A stretch of DNA of 64,000 bases from Argopecten irradians (lineage: Eukaryota > Mollusca > Bivalvia > Pectinida > Pectinidae), in contig NC_091137.1 in NCBI RefSeq assembly GCF_041381155.1, positions 17,231,765 through 17,295,764 of the forward strand, in the 5' to 3' direction. The translations under genes were made by a program, and so were the position numbers. The number at the start of each line of letters is the position of its first letter. The first letter of the stretch is position 1. The notes beneath the pieces were generated by a model. It did no database searches. It worked only from the letters and a program-made list of their open reading frames with translations, and was not told the origin of the DNA. Of the stretch, positions 26,556 to 38,334 are shown one piece after another.

Positions 26556-29500
26556 CTAACAGTAGGATACAGTACGATATGGTGTTATGATCGATGTTAT
26601 GGTTAGTGTAGTGATTGGTGTTGTAGTTGATGTTTGTGTTGTAGGTGTTGTTGTAGGTGTCATGGTTAGTGTTGTAGGTGATGTGGTTGGTGTTGTGGTT
26701 GGTGTTGTGGTTGGTCCTGTGGTTAGTGTTGTGGTCGGTGTTGTGGTTGGTATTGAGGTCCGTGTTGTGGTTGGTATTGAGGTCCGTGTTGTGGTTGGTA
26801 TTGAGGTCCGTGTTGTGGTTGGTACTGAGGTCCGTGTTGTGGTTGGTATTGAGGTCCGTGTTGTGGTTGGTATTGAGGTCCGTGTTGTGGTTGGTATTGA
26901 GATCCGTGTTGTGGTTAGTGTTGTGGTCGGTGTTGTGGTTGGTATTGAGGTCCGTGTTGTGGTTGGTATTGTGGTCCGTGTTGTGATTGGTATTGAGGTC
27001 CGTGTTGTGGTTAGTATTGAGGTCCGTGTTGTGGTTGGTATTGAGGTCCGTGTTGTGGTTTGTATTGTGGTCGGTATTGTGTTGGTATTGAGGTCCGTGT
27101 TGTGGTTGGTCCTGTGGTTAGTATTGAGGTTCGTGTTGTGGTTGGTCCTGTGGTTGGTGTTGTGGTCGGTGTTGTGTTTGGTATTGTGGTCCGTGTTGTG
27201 GTTGGTATAGAGGTCCGTGTTGTGGTTGGTCCTGTGGTTAGTATTGAGTTCCGTGTTGTGGTTGGTATTGAGGTCCGTGTTGTGGTTGGTCCTGTGGTTG
27301 GTGTTGTGGTTGGTGTTGCGGTTGGTATTGTGATCCGTGTTGTGGTTGATATTGAGGTCCGTGTTATGGTTGGTATTGAGGTCCGTGTTGTGGTTGTTAT
27401 TGAGGTCCGTGTTGTTGTTGGTATTGAGGTCCGTGTTGTGGTCGGTATTGTGTTGGTATTGAGGTCCGTGTTGTGTTTGGTGATGTTGTTGGTATTGTGG
27501 TTGGTCCTGTGGTTGGTGTTGTAGTCGGTATTGTGTTGGTATTGTGGTCCGTGTTGTGGTCCGTGTTGTGTTGGTATTGTGGTCCGTGTTGTGGTTGGTC
27601 CTGTGGTTGGTGTTGTGGTCGGTCCTGTGGTTGGTGTTGTGGTCGGTGATGCGGTTGGTATTGAGGTTGGTACTGTAGTTGGTATTGAGGTACGTGTTGT
27701 GGTCGGTATTGTGTTGGTATTGAGGTCCGTGTTGTGGTTGGTCCTGTGGTTGGTATTGTGGTCCGTGTTGTGGTTGGTATTGAGGTCCGTGTTGTGGTTG
27801 GTATTGAGGTCCGTGTTGTGGTTGGTCCTGTGGTTAGTATCGAGGTCCGTGTTGTGATTGGTCCTGTAGTTGGTGTTGTTGTTGGTGTTGTGGTTGGTCC
27901 TGTGGTTGGTGTTGTGGTCGGTATTGTGGTTGTTATTGAGGTCGGTATTGTGTTGGTATTGAGGTCCGTGTTGTGGTTGGTCCTGTGGTTAGTACTGAGG
28001 TCCATGTTGTGGTTGGTCCTGTGGTTGGTATTGTGGTCGGTGTTGTGGTTGGTATTGAGGTCCGTGTTGTGGTTGGTCCTGTGGTTGGTATTGTGGTCGG
28101 TGTTGTGGTTGGTCCTGTGGTTGGTATTGAGGTCCGTGTTGTGGTTGGTCCTGTGGTTGGTATTTCGGTCGGTATTGTGGTTGATCCTGTGGTTGGTATT
28201 GAGGTCCGTGTTGTGGTTGGTCCTGTGGTTGGTATTGTGGTCCGTGTTGTGGTTGGTATTGAGGTCCGTGTTGTGGTTGGTATTGAGGTCCGTGTTGTGG
28301 TTGGTCCTGTGGTTAGTATTGAGGTTCGTGTTGTGGTTGATCCTATGGTTGGTATTGAGGTCCGTGTTGTGATTGGTCCTGTGGCTGGTATTTCGGTCGG
28401 TGTTGTGGTTGATCCTGTGGTTGGTATTGAGGTCCGTGTTGTGGTTGGTATTGTGGTCCGTGTTGTGGTTAGTATTGAGGTCCGTGTTGTGGTTGGTATT
28501 GAGGTCCGTGTTGTGGTTGGTATTGAGGTTCGTGTTGTGGTTGGTCCTGTGGTTAGTATTGAGGTTCGTGTTGTGGTTGGTCCTGTGGTTAGTATTGAGG
28601 TCTGTGTTGTGGTTGGTCCTGTGGTTGGTATTGTGGTCGGTGTTGTGGTTGGTATTGAGGTCCGTGTTGTGGTTGGTCCGTGTTGTGTATTTAGGTCCGT
28701 GTTGTGATTGGTATTGAGGTCCGTGTTGTGGTTAGTATTGAGGTCCGTGTTGTGGTTGGTATTGAGGTCCGTGTTGTGGTTTGTATTGTGGTCGGTATTG
28801 TGTTGGTATTGAGGTCCGTGTTGTGGTTGGTATTGTGGTCCGTGTTGTGATTGGTCCTGTGGTTAGTATTAAGGTTCGTGTTGTGGTTGGTCCTGTGGTT
28901 GGTGTTGTGGTCGGTGTTGTGTTTGGTATTGTGGTCCGTGTTGTGGTTGGTATAGAGGTCCGTGTTGTGGTTGGTCCTGTGGTTAGTATTGAGTTCCGTG
29001 TTGTGGTTGGTATTGAGGTCCGTGTTGTGGTTGGTCCTGTGGTTGGTGTTGTGGTCGGTGTTGCGGTTGGTATTGTGATCCGTGTTGTGGGTTGTGTTGT
29101 TGTTGGTGTTGAGGTCCGTGTTGTGGTTGGTATTGAGGTCCGTGTTGTGGTTGGTATTGAGGTCCGTGTTGTGGTTGGTATTGAGGTCCGTGTTGTGGTT
29201 GGTATTGAGGTCCGTGTTGTGGTTGGTATTGAGGTCCGTGTTGTGGTCGGTATTGTGTTGGTATTGAGGTCCGTGTTGTGTTTGGTGATGTGGTTGGTAT
29301 TGTGGTTGGTCCTGTGGTTGGTGTTGTAGTCGGTATTGTGTTGGTATTGTGGTCCGTGTTGTGGTTGTATTGTGTTTTGGTCGGTATTGAGGTCGGTGTT
29401 GTGGTTGGTCCTGTGGTTGGTGTTTTGGTCGGTGATGCGGTTGGTATATATGTTGGTCCTGTAGTTGGTATTGAGGTCCGTGTTGTGGTCGGTATTGTGT

Positions 29501-32234
29501 TAGTATTGAGGTCCGTGTTGTGTTTGGTGATGTAGTTGGTATTGTGGTTGGTTCTGTGGTTGGTGTTGTGGTCGGTATTATGTTGGTATTGTGGTCCGTG
29601 TTGTGGTCGGTATTGTGTTGGTATTGTGGTCCGTGTTGTGGTTGGTCCTGTGGTTGGTGTTGTGGTCGGTATTGTGTTGGTATTGTGGTCCGTGTTGTGG
29701 TCGGTATTGTGTTGGTATTGTGGTCCGTGTTGTGGTCGGTATTGTGTTAGTATTGAGGTCCGTGTTGTTGTTGGTGCTGTGGTTAGTGCTTTGGTCGGTA
29801 TTGAGGTCGGTGTTGTGGTTGGTCCTGTGGTTGGTGTTGTGGTCGGTATTGTGGTGGTATTGAGGTCCGTGTTGTGGTCGGTGATATGGTTGGTATTGAG
29901 GTTGGTCCTGTGGTTAGTATTGAGGTCCGTGTTGTGGTTGGTCCTGTTGTTGGTATTGAGGTCCGTGTTATGGTCGGTGATGTGGTTGGTATTGAGGTTG
30001 GTCCTGTGGTTGGTATTGAGGTCCGTGTTGTGGTTGGTCCTGTTGTTGGTATTGAGGTCCGTGTTATGGTCGGTGATGTGGTTGGTATTCAGGTTGGTCC
30101 TGTTGTTAGTATTGAGGTCCGTGTTATGGTCGGTGATGTGGTTGGTATTGAGGTCCGTGTTATGGTCGGTGATGTGGTTGGTATTGAGGTCCGTGTTATG
30201 GTCGGTGATGTGGTTGGTATTGAGGTCCGTGTTATGGTCGGTGATGTGGTTGGTATTGAGGTCCGTGTTATGGTCGGTGATGTGGTTGGTATTGAGGTCC
30301 GTGTTATGGTCGGTGATGTGGTTGGTATTGAGGTCGGTGTTATGGTCGGTGATGTGGTTGGTATTGAGGTCGGTGTTATGGTCGGTGATGTGGTTAGTAT
30401 TGAGGTCCGTGTTGTGGTCGGTGATGTGGTTGGTATTGAGGTTGGTCCTGTGGTTAGTATCGAGGTCCGTGTTGTGGTTGGTGCTGTGGTTGGTGCTGTG
30501 GTTGGTATTGTGTTGGTATTGAGGTCCGTGTTGTGGTTTGTTTTGTGGTCGGTATTGTGTTGGTATTGAGGTCCGTGTTGTGGTTGGTCCTGTGGTTAGT
30601 ATTGAGGTCCGTGTTTTGGTTGGTCCTGTGGTTAGTGTTGTGGTCCGTGTTGTGGTTGGTATTGAGGTCCGTGTTGTGGTTGGTGTTGAGGTCCGTGTTG
30701 TGGTTGGTATTGAGGTCCGTGTTGTGGTTGGGTTGGTCCTGTGGTTAGTGTTGTGGTCGGTGTTGTGGTTGGTATTAAGGTCCGTGTTGTGGTTGGTGTT
30801 GAGGTCCGTGTTGTGGTTGGTCCTGTGGTTAGTGTTGTGGTCGGTGTTGTGGTTGGTATTGTAGTCGGTGTTGTGGTTAGTGTTGTGGTCGGTATTGTGT
30901 TGGTATTGAGGTCCGTGTTGTGGTTGGTATTGAGGTCCGTGTTGTGGTTGGTATTGAGGTCCGTGTTGCGGTTTGTATTGAGGTCCGTGTTGTGGTTGGT
31001 ATTGAGGTCCGTGTTGTGGTTGTTATTGAGGTCCGTATTGTGGTTGGTCATGTGGTTAGTATTGAGGTCTGTGTTGTGGTTGGTCCTGTGGTTGGTGTTG
31101 TTGTCGGTGTTGTGGTTGGTATTGAGGTCCGTGTTGTTGTTTGTATTGAGGTCCGTGTTGTGGTTGTTATTGAGGTCCGTATTGTGGTTGGTCCTGTGGT
31201 TAGTATTGAGGTCCGTGTTGTGGTTGGTATTGAGGTCCGTGTTGTGGTTGGTCCTGTGGTTAGTATTGAGGTCCGTGTTGTGGTTGGTATTGAGGTCCGT
31301 GTTGTGGTTGGTCCTGTGGTTGGTGTTGTAGTTGATATTGAGGTCCGTGTTGTGGTTGGTATTGAGGTCCGTGTTGTGATTGGTATTGAGGTCCGTGTTG
31401 TGGTTGGTCCTGTGGTTGGTGTTGTGGTCGGTGTTGTGGTTGTTATTGAGGTCCGTGTTGTGGTTTGTATTGAGGTCGGTATTGTAGTGGTATTGAGGTC
31501 CGTGTTGTGGCTGATTCTGTGGTTAGTATTGAGGTCCGTGTTGTGGTTGGTCCTGTGGTTGGTAATGAGGTCCGTGTTGTGGTTGGTATTGAGGTTGGTC
31601 CTGTAGTTAGTGTTGTGGTCGGTATTGTGTTGGTATTGTGTTGGTATTGAGGTCGGTGTTGTGGTTGGTCCTGTGGTTAGTGTTGTGGTCGGTGTTGTGG
31701 TTAGTCCTGTGGTTAGTGTTGTGGTTGATATTGAGGTCCGTGTTTTGGTTGGTATTGAGGTCCGTGTTGTGGTTGATATTGAGGTCCGTGTTGTGGTTGA
31801 TGTTGTGGTTGGTGTTGTGGTTGGTCCTGTGGTTGGTATTGTGGTCGGTGTTGTGATTGGTCCTGTGGTTGGTATTGTGTCCGTGTTGTGGTTGGTCCTG
31901 TGGTTAGTGTTGTGGTCGGTGTTGTGGTTGGTATTGAGGTCCGTGTTGTGGTTGGTATTGTGGTTGGTGTTGTCGGAGTTGTGGTTGGTGGTGTATGTGT
32001 TGTAGTATGTGTTGTAGTTGATGTTGTGGTGGGTTTTGTAGTTTGAGTTGTGGCCGGTGTTGTAGTTGGTGTTGTCATCGGTGTTGTTGTAAGTATTGTA
32101 GTAGGTGTCGTAGTAGATGTTGTTGTAGATGCTGTAATTGCCGATGTTATGTTTGTTGGTTGTGGTGTTGGCTTTGTTAATGGTTTCCCTGTAGGTGTTA
32201 ATGGTGATGTTGAAGTTAAATTAATGTTTTGTAT
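26556..32234 (-). CDS. Gene 3 exon: giant minisatellite-encoded stalk
   Basis: A 5.7-kb tandem array of short units (GGTATTGAGGTCCGTGTTGT with GGTTGGTCCTGT inserts, multiples of 6-12 bp). On the minus strand the left and right ends read in the same Thr/Pro frame: NINLTSTSPL at the start, TTTRTSIPTT and TTGPTT repeats within, and PITTLTITSIITP before a TAG at 26556-26558. Inside, the frame slips repeatedly, for example at about 31878 (one base short of the unit). At the 5' edge, acceptor caaag (phase 1) needs one fewer T in the run at 32227-32230 to be in frame. It is either a damaged or error-containing mucin stalk; no convincing donor to a TM exon was seen. Confidence 0.6.
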
Positions 32235-32642
32235 CTTTGTTGTATGATTTCAATAATGCTTTGATATGCTTTCTATACCTGGGAAGCTGTTTATTGAAAT
32301 ATCACATTTATTGATTGATCGTTATGAAGATAATATATCTATATATTATACAATTATATACATGCATAACTGTTCAGGAAATGATATATATATATAGCGA
32401 TATATGGTGGGTTTGATTAAACAAGGACAGTATAAATGGAAAATGATAATAGTAACACATTCGATCATCTGTTAATGTCGGTAAAACACAAACTAAAAAT
32501 CTAGAGTTTTTATTATAAAAGACTATACAGTGATCTCTGATCTTAGTTGGTGGATCTCAAGGCAATATGCCAGGTAAATGGATAGTATATTGCTTAGGAT
32601 TTTATCTTATAGGAGACTTCGATTTTCTTTTACAGACATTAC
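32235..32642. other. Intron between Gene 3 stalk and CTLD2-C
   Basis: AT-rich; no recognisable feature. Confidence 0.6.
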
Positions 32643-32744
32643 CTGTTTCACACACGAAATGGCGTTTCTGAGAGCATCGTCCATAGGGAAGAGTAGTGGC
32701 CGAATTATAACTCAGAGACCCACAGTTCATGTTACCGAGATATT
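32643..32744 (-). CDS. Gene 3 exon: CTLD2-C lectin-like half
   Basis: 102 bp, phase 1 at both ends (acceptor gatacag, donor G|gtaatg). Encodes MNCGSL, then YGRCSQKRHFVCET, the last strands of a CTLD, matching Gene 2 (HPFICET) and Gene 4 (RFICYS). Confidence 0.85.
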
Positions 32745-33107
32745 CTGTATCGAAAAAAATGAATTAGAATAATTTTCCACATCCTGAATCTCGTAAAATC
32801 GACAAACACGCGTCTATCTTATTCTGTTAGTATTCCTAAAAACTAATGTATTGTGGTAGAAAAAAAATGTTACACGAATCGTGGTTGTTAAATATGGCAT
32901 GTATTTAATACTCGTATTTTTTTTAAATTGGCTAAAGCTCGAGTGGTTTGTCACTTTGAAAAAAATAATATATATACGTGTGAAATAAATTCCATATCCA
33001 CCATGCACTCGCTTTGTAACCTTTTTATATATCTTGGTTCTCATTTATTGTGCTCCACTTTGTAGGCTAGAGGAAAACAGGAAAACCAAACTGTGCAATA
33101 TCATTAC

Positions 33108-33296
33108 TTGGATTCCACGGTCCAGAAAAGTAGTTTCGGAATGTTTTTGTCCAAGACTGTCCCGTAGTTGCTGTACATATGTATTTTCTATAGTCCTGGT
33201 GGGAACTGACAGTTCCTGCTGACACCATCTGGCAATGATGAACTGCATTCTGCCAGTTACCGGCTGTTTTTATATCTACAATATATCGTGATACAA
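33108..33296 (-). CDS. Gene 3 exon: CTLD2-N lectin-like half
   Basis: 189 bp, phase 1 at both ends (acceptor acaaag, donor A|gtaatg). Encodes RYIVDIKTAGNWQNAVHHC, HQDYRKYIC and SWTKTFRNYFSGPW. Homologous to 17820-17993. It joins CTLD1-C at 39903 through a TTT codon, across an intron of 6.6 kb now filled by an LTR element. Confidence 0.85.
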
Positions 33297-33912
33297 CTTT
33301 GTAATTTCTGTTTAAAAGACAATAAATGATGAAAATAACAACAATTGTACATTGTAAGTATAATGCTTTTGTTAGTAGATATTGTTATATGAATGTTACT
33401 TTTTATCCATTGTTCCCATGAATGACCTGTCAATATTAAAGAGCTAAAAATATGGGTTGAGGGATAAAGATAGTTTCTGGTTTCCCGAGACTTGTCTACT
33501 TCCAGAAGCGAAGGCAAGTACAGGTTGCAAGACTTACAACTGTATTTACAATTTCGATTGTAGGGGATAAGTTTCAACGCAAAAAGAAGCTACAGAGTAT
33601 TTGGACACGCCATATTTTACAATACATTTGATGCATTTTGACAAATCAATGCATATTACAATGCATATAATCGTCTATTTTACAAAATCAAATAAAGAGA
33701 GACATTTGTCAAACATCTGAAGAAAGAATAAACTTCTTCAAGTTCAAGGAAATCTATTTAAAAAATCATCATCATCAAAAGTTTTCAAAAATGCATGAAA
33801 TGTATAGTAAATATAACTTCCTTTTAGCACTTTTATCAGTTGTTTGTACATGCATTCATTGTATTTGTCTATATATGTTTTTACATCTTATAAATACTTA
33901 TCGAAAGGAAAT
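33297..33912. other. Gene 3 intron, left of the LTR element
   Basis: AT-rich; open stretches on the minus strand at 33257-33577 have no splice-bounded domain and are not annotated. Confidence 0.5.
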
Positions 33913-33917
33913 TAGAA

Positions 33918-35235
33918 GATTATATGTTAAACTTGATCATGTTTATGTTTATATATGTGTCAGTATGTCACCAATTATCATTGTTTAGATCTAATTTACG
34001 TTGTGTGTCTTTTCAGACCGTGTTCATTGCTGAATAAAATGCTAGGTTTACACTATGTTCCCGGCGGCCACGGCAGCCCCGTTTCAGGCCACCGTGGACA
34101 AAACGTGGTGACCGCGAGACAACGTGAGACAACGCAGAAGGACGTGATAGATAAACGTGAGCGATCGTGATTACCGTGGATGCCGTGCCAGATTTTTAAA
34201 CTGTCAAAAAAATTGCCACGGCAGTCACGGTACAGATGGTGAACGCCACAGGACGTAATAAAACGGGATTGACGTAACAAAACGTAACAGTGCGTACGAG
34301 GCCGTAACAGAACTTCAAGACGGTCCGTGGTAGAACGGGCAGCAAGCACGTTCCCCAGAATCTCGCGGTGATTTAAGTTTTGTGACGTTCTGTAGCGTTT
34401 TTTCCACGTTTGACCACGGTTGCTGCAGATTGGCTGCACGTTTCGTGCCGTTTTGTCCAGTTTTGTCAAGGTTTTTACGGCAAGCCAAAGTGGATGAAAA
34501 CCGTTTTGATGCGTTCTGACAAGGCTTCTTACGACTTGTTGCGGTTGAAAGTCCGACGTCATACGGCTTGTTACGTCTTATTACGGTCTTACGTTGCAAG
34601 CAAAATATGATAAGGGTATCATTGCCTGGCCTGGTACATATTTGCTACTTCATTAAACTATTTGTATTAATAAATAGGAATAGTCATTATCAAACACATT
34701 TAAACCCTCGAATTACACCAAAGCTATTATTGCAAAAGGCAGATTAAATGAGTACAGAAAAAAAAATATTTGCGTAGAACAAATTTTGTAATTAAAACGT
34801 GTTTGAAATGACATTTTCGGCAATAAATATTGTTTCATTTGCTCCAAAAAGCCCGGCATCAGACTTTCATCCTAGTAAGCCTTGGCGGACCGTGAAAAAA
34901 GGTATTGGAGTCCGATCAAAACGTGTAAAACGTAGCAGACCTCATCAGATCGTAACAGGCCTAGAGAGAACGTAGTGGTATCCTTGATAGACCGTGCTCA
35001 AGCCGTAGTGTTCCTTTAACCTCCGGGAACAGCACTTTCCCGTATATCCACGGTCCACCACGTAATCCGTAAAAGACCGTGGCAAAACTTCACAAGACCT
35101 AGCTCAACTTGAATACAGTTGCAAAAATAGCCAAAATTCCACGGCGCACCACGTTTCGGACAAACGGGGCTACCGTGGTCGCCGGGAACATAGTGTAAAC
35201 CTAGCATTATGACGTAAACGGACCTGATTCCCATT
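33918..35235 (+). mobile_element. 5' LTR of Gypsy-like element, split by a TIR insertion
   Basis: Shares GATTATATGTTA..., GTGTCAGTATGTCACCAATT, TAGATCTAATTTAC and TATGACGTAAACGGACCTGA with the 3' LTR at 37963-38077. The TIR element 34041-35205 lies within it, just after GAATAAAA (the probable poly(A)-signal region of the LTR). The 5-bp TSD TAGAA flanks the whole element (33913-33917 and 38078-38082). Confidence 0.75.
34041..35205. mobile_element. Nested GC-richer TIR element, about 1.17 kb
   Basis: Terminal inverted repeat GCTAGGTTTACACTATGTTC (continuing CCGGC) and its complement at the right end. Markedly richer in CG than its surroundings. The interior is full of degenerate CGTAACA, CGTGG and ACCGTGG words on both strands, giving many imperfect internal palindromes. 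No ORF of family length; non-autonomous, family unknown to me. Confidence 0.8.
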
Positions 35236-36330
35236 TATGAACACGGAAAACCAGCTGTTGCCTGCCCTATCCCCGACTGCGACTTTGTCTCGGAGGACCT
35301 GAACGCCACTATCGTCGCGGCACCCATTACGACTCAATTCGCTGTACACAACTCGAGACAGGCAGCAGAAGTTGAGAACGTCAAACGACCAACGCTCAGC
35401 GCCGCAGGAACTAGTGAAGAGTGGGCCTACCGCTGGTCTGATTACGTTAGTGCCACGAAAATAACGGGACACGATAAAGTAGTTCAGCCACTTGAATGTT
35501 CTGACGAACCGCTCTGCAAGGATTTAACTCGATCTGCTGGTGGTAGTCTCGCGAACAAACATGTTGAAGAGGTTTTAGCCGCCATTAAAAAGCTAGCAGT
35601 GCGCGAGGAAAACACAATGGTCGCAAGAGTAGCGTTACATAACATGCGACAGGATCGCGACGAAACCGTCCTAAGCTATGGTACCTGTCTTAAAAGACAA
35701 GCTGGTGTCTGAAAGTTTGTAATGAAATGTCCTGGATGTGTTCACGACGTCAATTACACTTATGCTATCATGCGCTATGTCCTAACACGCGGGATTTCCG
35801 ACCCAGAAATACAGCTCGATCTGCTCGGACACAAGAATCATCACATGAATCGCGAGAAAGTATTCCTATTCGTAAAGCAAAGGAAGCCGGTAAACGTTCT
35901 GCTTCTAGACTATCCGACTCCCATCCGGTTGAGGCTGCCAACAGTCATACAGGAGAGGCAAGTTTGACAGATCAATACCAAAGGATACATCTAACAAGAC
36001 AGATCCATGTGCGTATTATGGAAAGAAGGGTCACGGCAAATCGGCCCCTGCTCGAATTCGCAAAACCGAGTGTACAGCGTATGGACACACGTGTGAGCAT
36101 TGTCATCGACAACATCATTTTGAAATTGTGTGCAGAAGTAAGGATAATAGAAAACCATCTGATCGAGGCGCGATTTCTGGAAGTGCATCATTTGACGCTC
36201 TGTGTACTGCTCAAGACTACCATTGTACCGTTTGCGAGTCCGGTATGGAACGTTCTATCCGTATTGATCATCACATCTACGATGAACTGACCAATTCCTT
36301 GGTGAAAACAACGATCACAACCACAACCAT
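35236..36330 (+). pseudogene. Gag-like remnant with CCHC-type zinc knuckles
   Basis: An open Gag-like stretch runs from the end of the LTR, meets an in-frame TGA at 35710-35712, continues in the same frame to about 35880, then changes frame twice (about 35880 and 35990). The last part has a C-x2-C-x4-H-x4-C knuckle near 36095-36135 following a second knuckle-like motif. The breaks rule out a single product. Assigned to Ty3/Gypsy-type elements from the following protease and integrase order. Confidence 0.65.
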
Positions 36331-36332
36331 TT

Positions 36333-36968
36333 GTGAATGTCAAGGCTCGTGTTACACGTGAAGACTATGCGGCTTTAAGCGTCAAGCTACAATGTGATAC
36401 CCGCACCATGCCAATACAGGCTAATGCCGACACTGGATGCCAGAGTTGCCTAGCTGGCCTCAAAGTCATCCGCCGTCATGGTATACGCGAATCTGAACTC
36501 ATACCGGTAACAATACAGATGTACACTGTTACATACAGCGGCATTATAATTCTCGGAGCAACAATTCTTCGTTTTGCGTCCGAAGACAAGGCAGCCAATA
36601 TCAAGGAGACGAGACAAATGACTTACGTTATAGACTTAACAGACAAGCTCTTCCTCAGTTGCAAAACATGTGCCGTTTTAGGTATCATTCCAGAATCATT
36701 TCCGCATGTTGGCACGCAAGACACATCTGCATACATCAATGCTACTTCGTCTCCCGTTAACCGCCAGGATGCACCATGCAATTATCCAACACGTGAAAAA
36801 CCTCCACCGCCTCCGACGAAACATCGTTTTCCAGCTACAACGGACAATGTCGGCCGCTTAAAGATTACCTACTCGAGTATAACAAGTCGAGCACATTCAA
36901 TACGTGTGAACATCGTGTCAAAACAGCCACCACAAGCGATAACAACATGTAGGCGTTACTCGCGTTGA
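36333..36968 (+). pseudogene. Retropepsin-like protease region of the LTR element
   Basis: Open for 211 codons. It contains the motif ADTGC near 36427-36441, which aligns with the D-T/S-G active site of retropepsins, followed by a hydrophobic strand pair. After the protease part the frame passes directly into integrase-like sequence: the reverse transcriptase and RNase H blocks are absent. Confidence 0.65.
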
Positions 36969-37710
36969 TAGAATCTGGTATGGCGAACCCCCGGCATGAA
37001 CTTCCGAAGTCACTACAGGAATATTTCACACTCCGTGACGACCTTCATACAGTAGATGGTGAGGTTCTTCACAAGGAGAGAATAATCATTCCACCATCTT
37101 TTCGACAGGAAATATTGGCCTCTCTACATTCAGCACATCAGGGGGATTACATCAATGACTTCAAGAGCCGAGGCTTCAATATTCTGGCCTGTGATCACAG
37201 CTGCTATCGCGTCGGTTCGGGCATCATGTAATCACTGCAATCGTATCGCCCCATCCATCCCGAGTGCACCACCAATGCCTCTGACCACGCCTGACTATCC
37301 GTTCCAATGTGTATGCGCGGACTACTTTCATTACATGGGATGTAACTATCTCGTAATCGTCGATCGTTATTCTTACTGGCCAATAGTGGAGAAAGCGTCC
37401 AATGGTTCTAGCGGCTTGATAGAAAGCCTCCGAAGGACATTTATTACTTTTGGCATTCCAGATGATCTAGCCTCAGATGAAAGTCCCGAGTTCACCTGCT
37501 TTGTGTGTGTTCGGTCATCCTATACGGAACTTCATCCCTATACCACCAGGTCGGTACATTCCACATAACACATGGATGGAAACCCTAGCAGCCCGCGAAG
37601 AAGCGTTTAGGAACGGACATATGCGTGATAGCGAACGTTGGTCTGAACATACTAAACCTTTTTCGCCACTGGAAGTTGGAGATCATGCGCGTATCCAAAA
37701 CCAAGTCTGA
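36965..37710 (+). pseudogene. Integrase-like region of the LTR element, frame-broken
   Basis: An integrase-type zinc-binding region (H...H then C-x2-C near 37220-37240) is followed by the catalytic-core fold, with residues resembling the first Asp (CADYFH) and a later D-E-S-P motif. The reading is spread over three frames with shifts near 37150 and 37490. It ends with a tail-like segment before the polypurine tract. Not functional as it stands. Confidence 0.65.
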
Positions 37711-37946
37711 CCCCATACCCCGTAAATCTGGCCGTACAACAACAAAACCGGCGTGGCACTTGGGCTATGATATGTCTGGATGATTTGACATTCTACTACT
37801 CAGGACATTTGTGTTGAGATTTTTACAGACGTGATGTTCATTTTATGTTCACTTAGACAAGTACTCTGACATATTAGTGATCATTGTATATCAGTCTTTG
37901 TCAATAACACTCATATCAGTGATACTTCACCACCAAAGACTTGGGG

Positions 37947-37962
37947 GGAGGGGGAGATAAAG
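37947..37962 (+). other. Polypurine tract
   Basis: The run GGGGAGGGGGAGATAAAG directly precedes the 3' LTR, as expected for the plus-strand primer site of an LTR element. Confidence 0.75.
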
Positions 37963-38077
37963 GATTATATGTTATACTTAATCATGTATGTGTCAGTATG
38001 TCACCAATTATCTTTGTCTAGATCTAATTTACTTGTTGAATAAACACCTTATGACGTAAACGGACCTGAGTCCCATT
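37963..38077 (+). mobile_element. 3' LTR, short
   Basis: 115 bp, colinear with the 5' LTR but lacking a stretch of about 30 bp present there (GTGTGTCTTTTCAGACC region). Followed by the TSD TAGAA. With the 5' LTR it bounds a 4.16-kb insertion in the Gene 3 intron, opposite in strand to Gene 3. Confidence 0.75.
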
Positions 38078-38334
38078 TAGAATTTTATTTTAAGAAATAA
38101 GATGTAAACGGATTATAATACTTACTATTAAATATATGAGTACTGTCACCTGTGAAAATATGTAGGATCATATAATATGCATAAAACATGATGTAATAAG
38201 TTCTTTTTACATAAACGCTTTGCCTCCAAATAAACATTGGTACTAGTATAGAACTTTTATATTCGTCCACACCCATCGCGTTAACAAACATAACGCCGTA
38301 CTGTTTGTTCAACTGTCTATAATTAATTCTTATT

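Noticed and set aside
26587-31606. Long plus-strand ORFs of VVVG, EVRVV and LRSVLWLV repeats
   Set aside because: Complement of the minus-strand stalk repeat; open only because the units are multiples of three. Conserved flanking exons are all on the minus strand.
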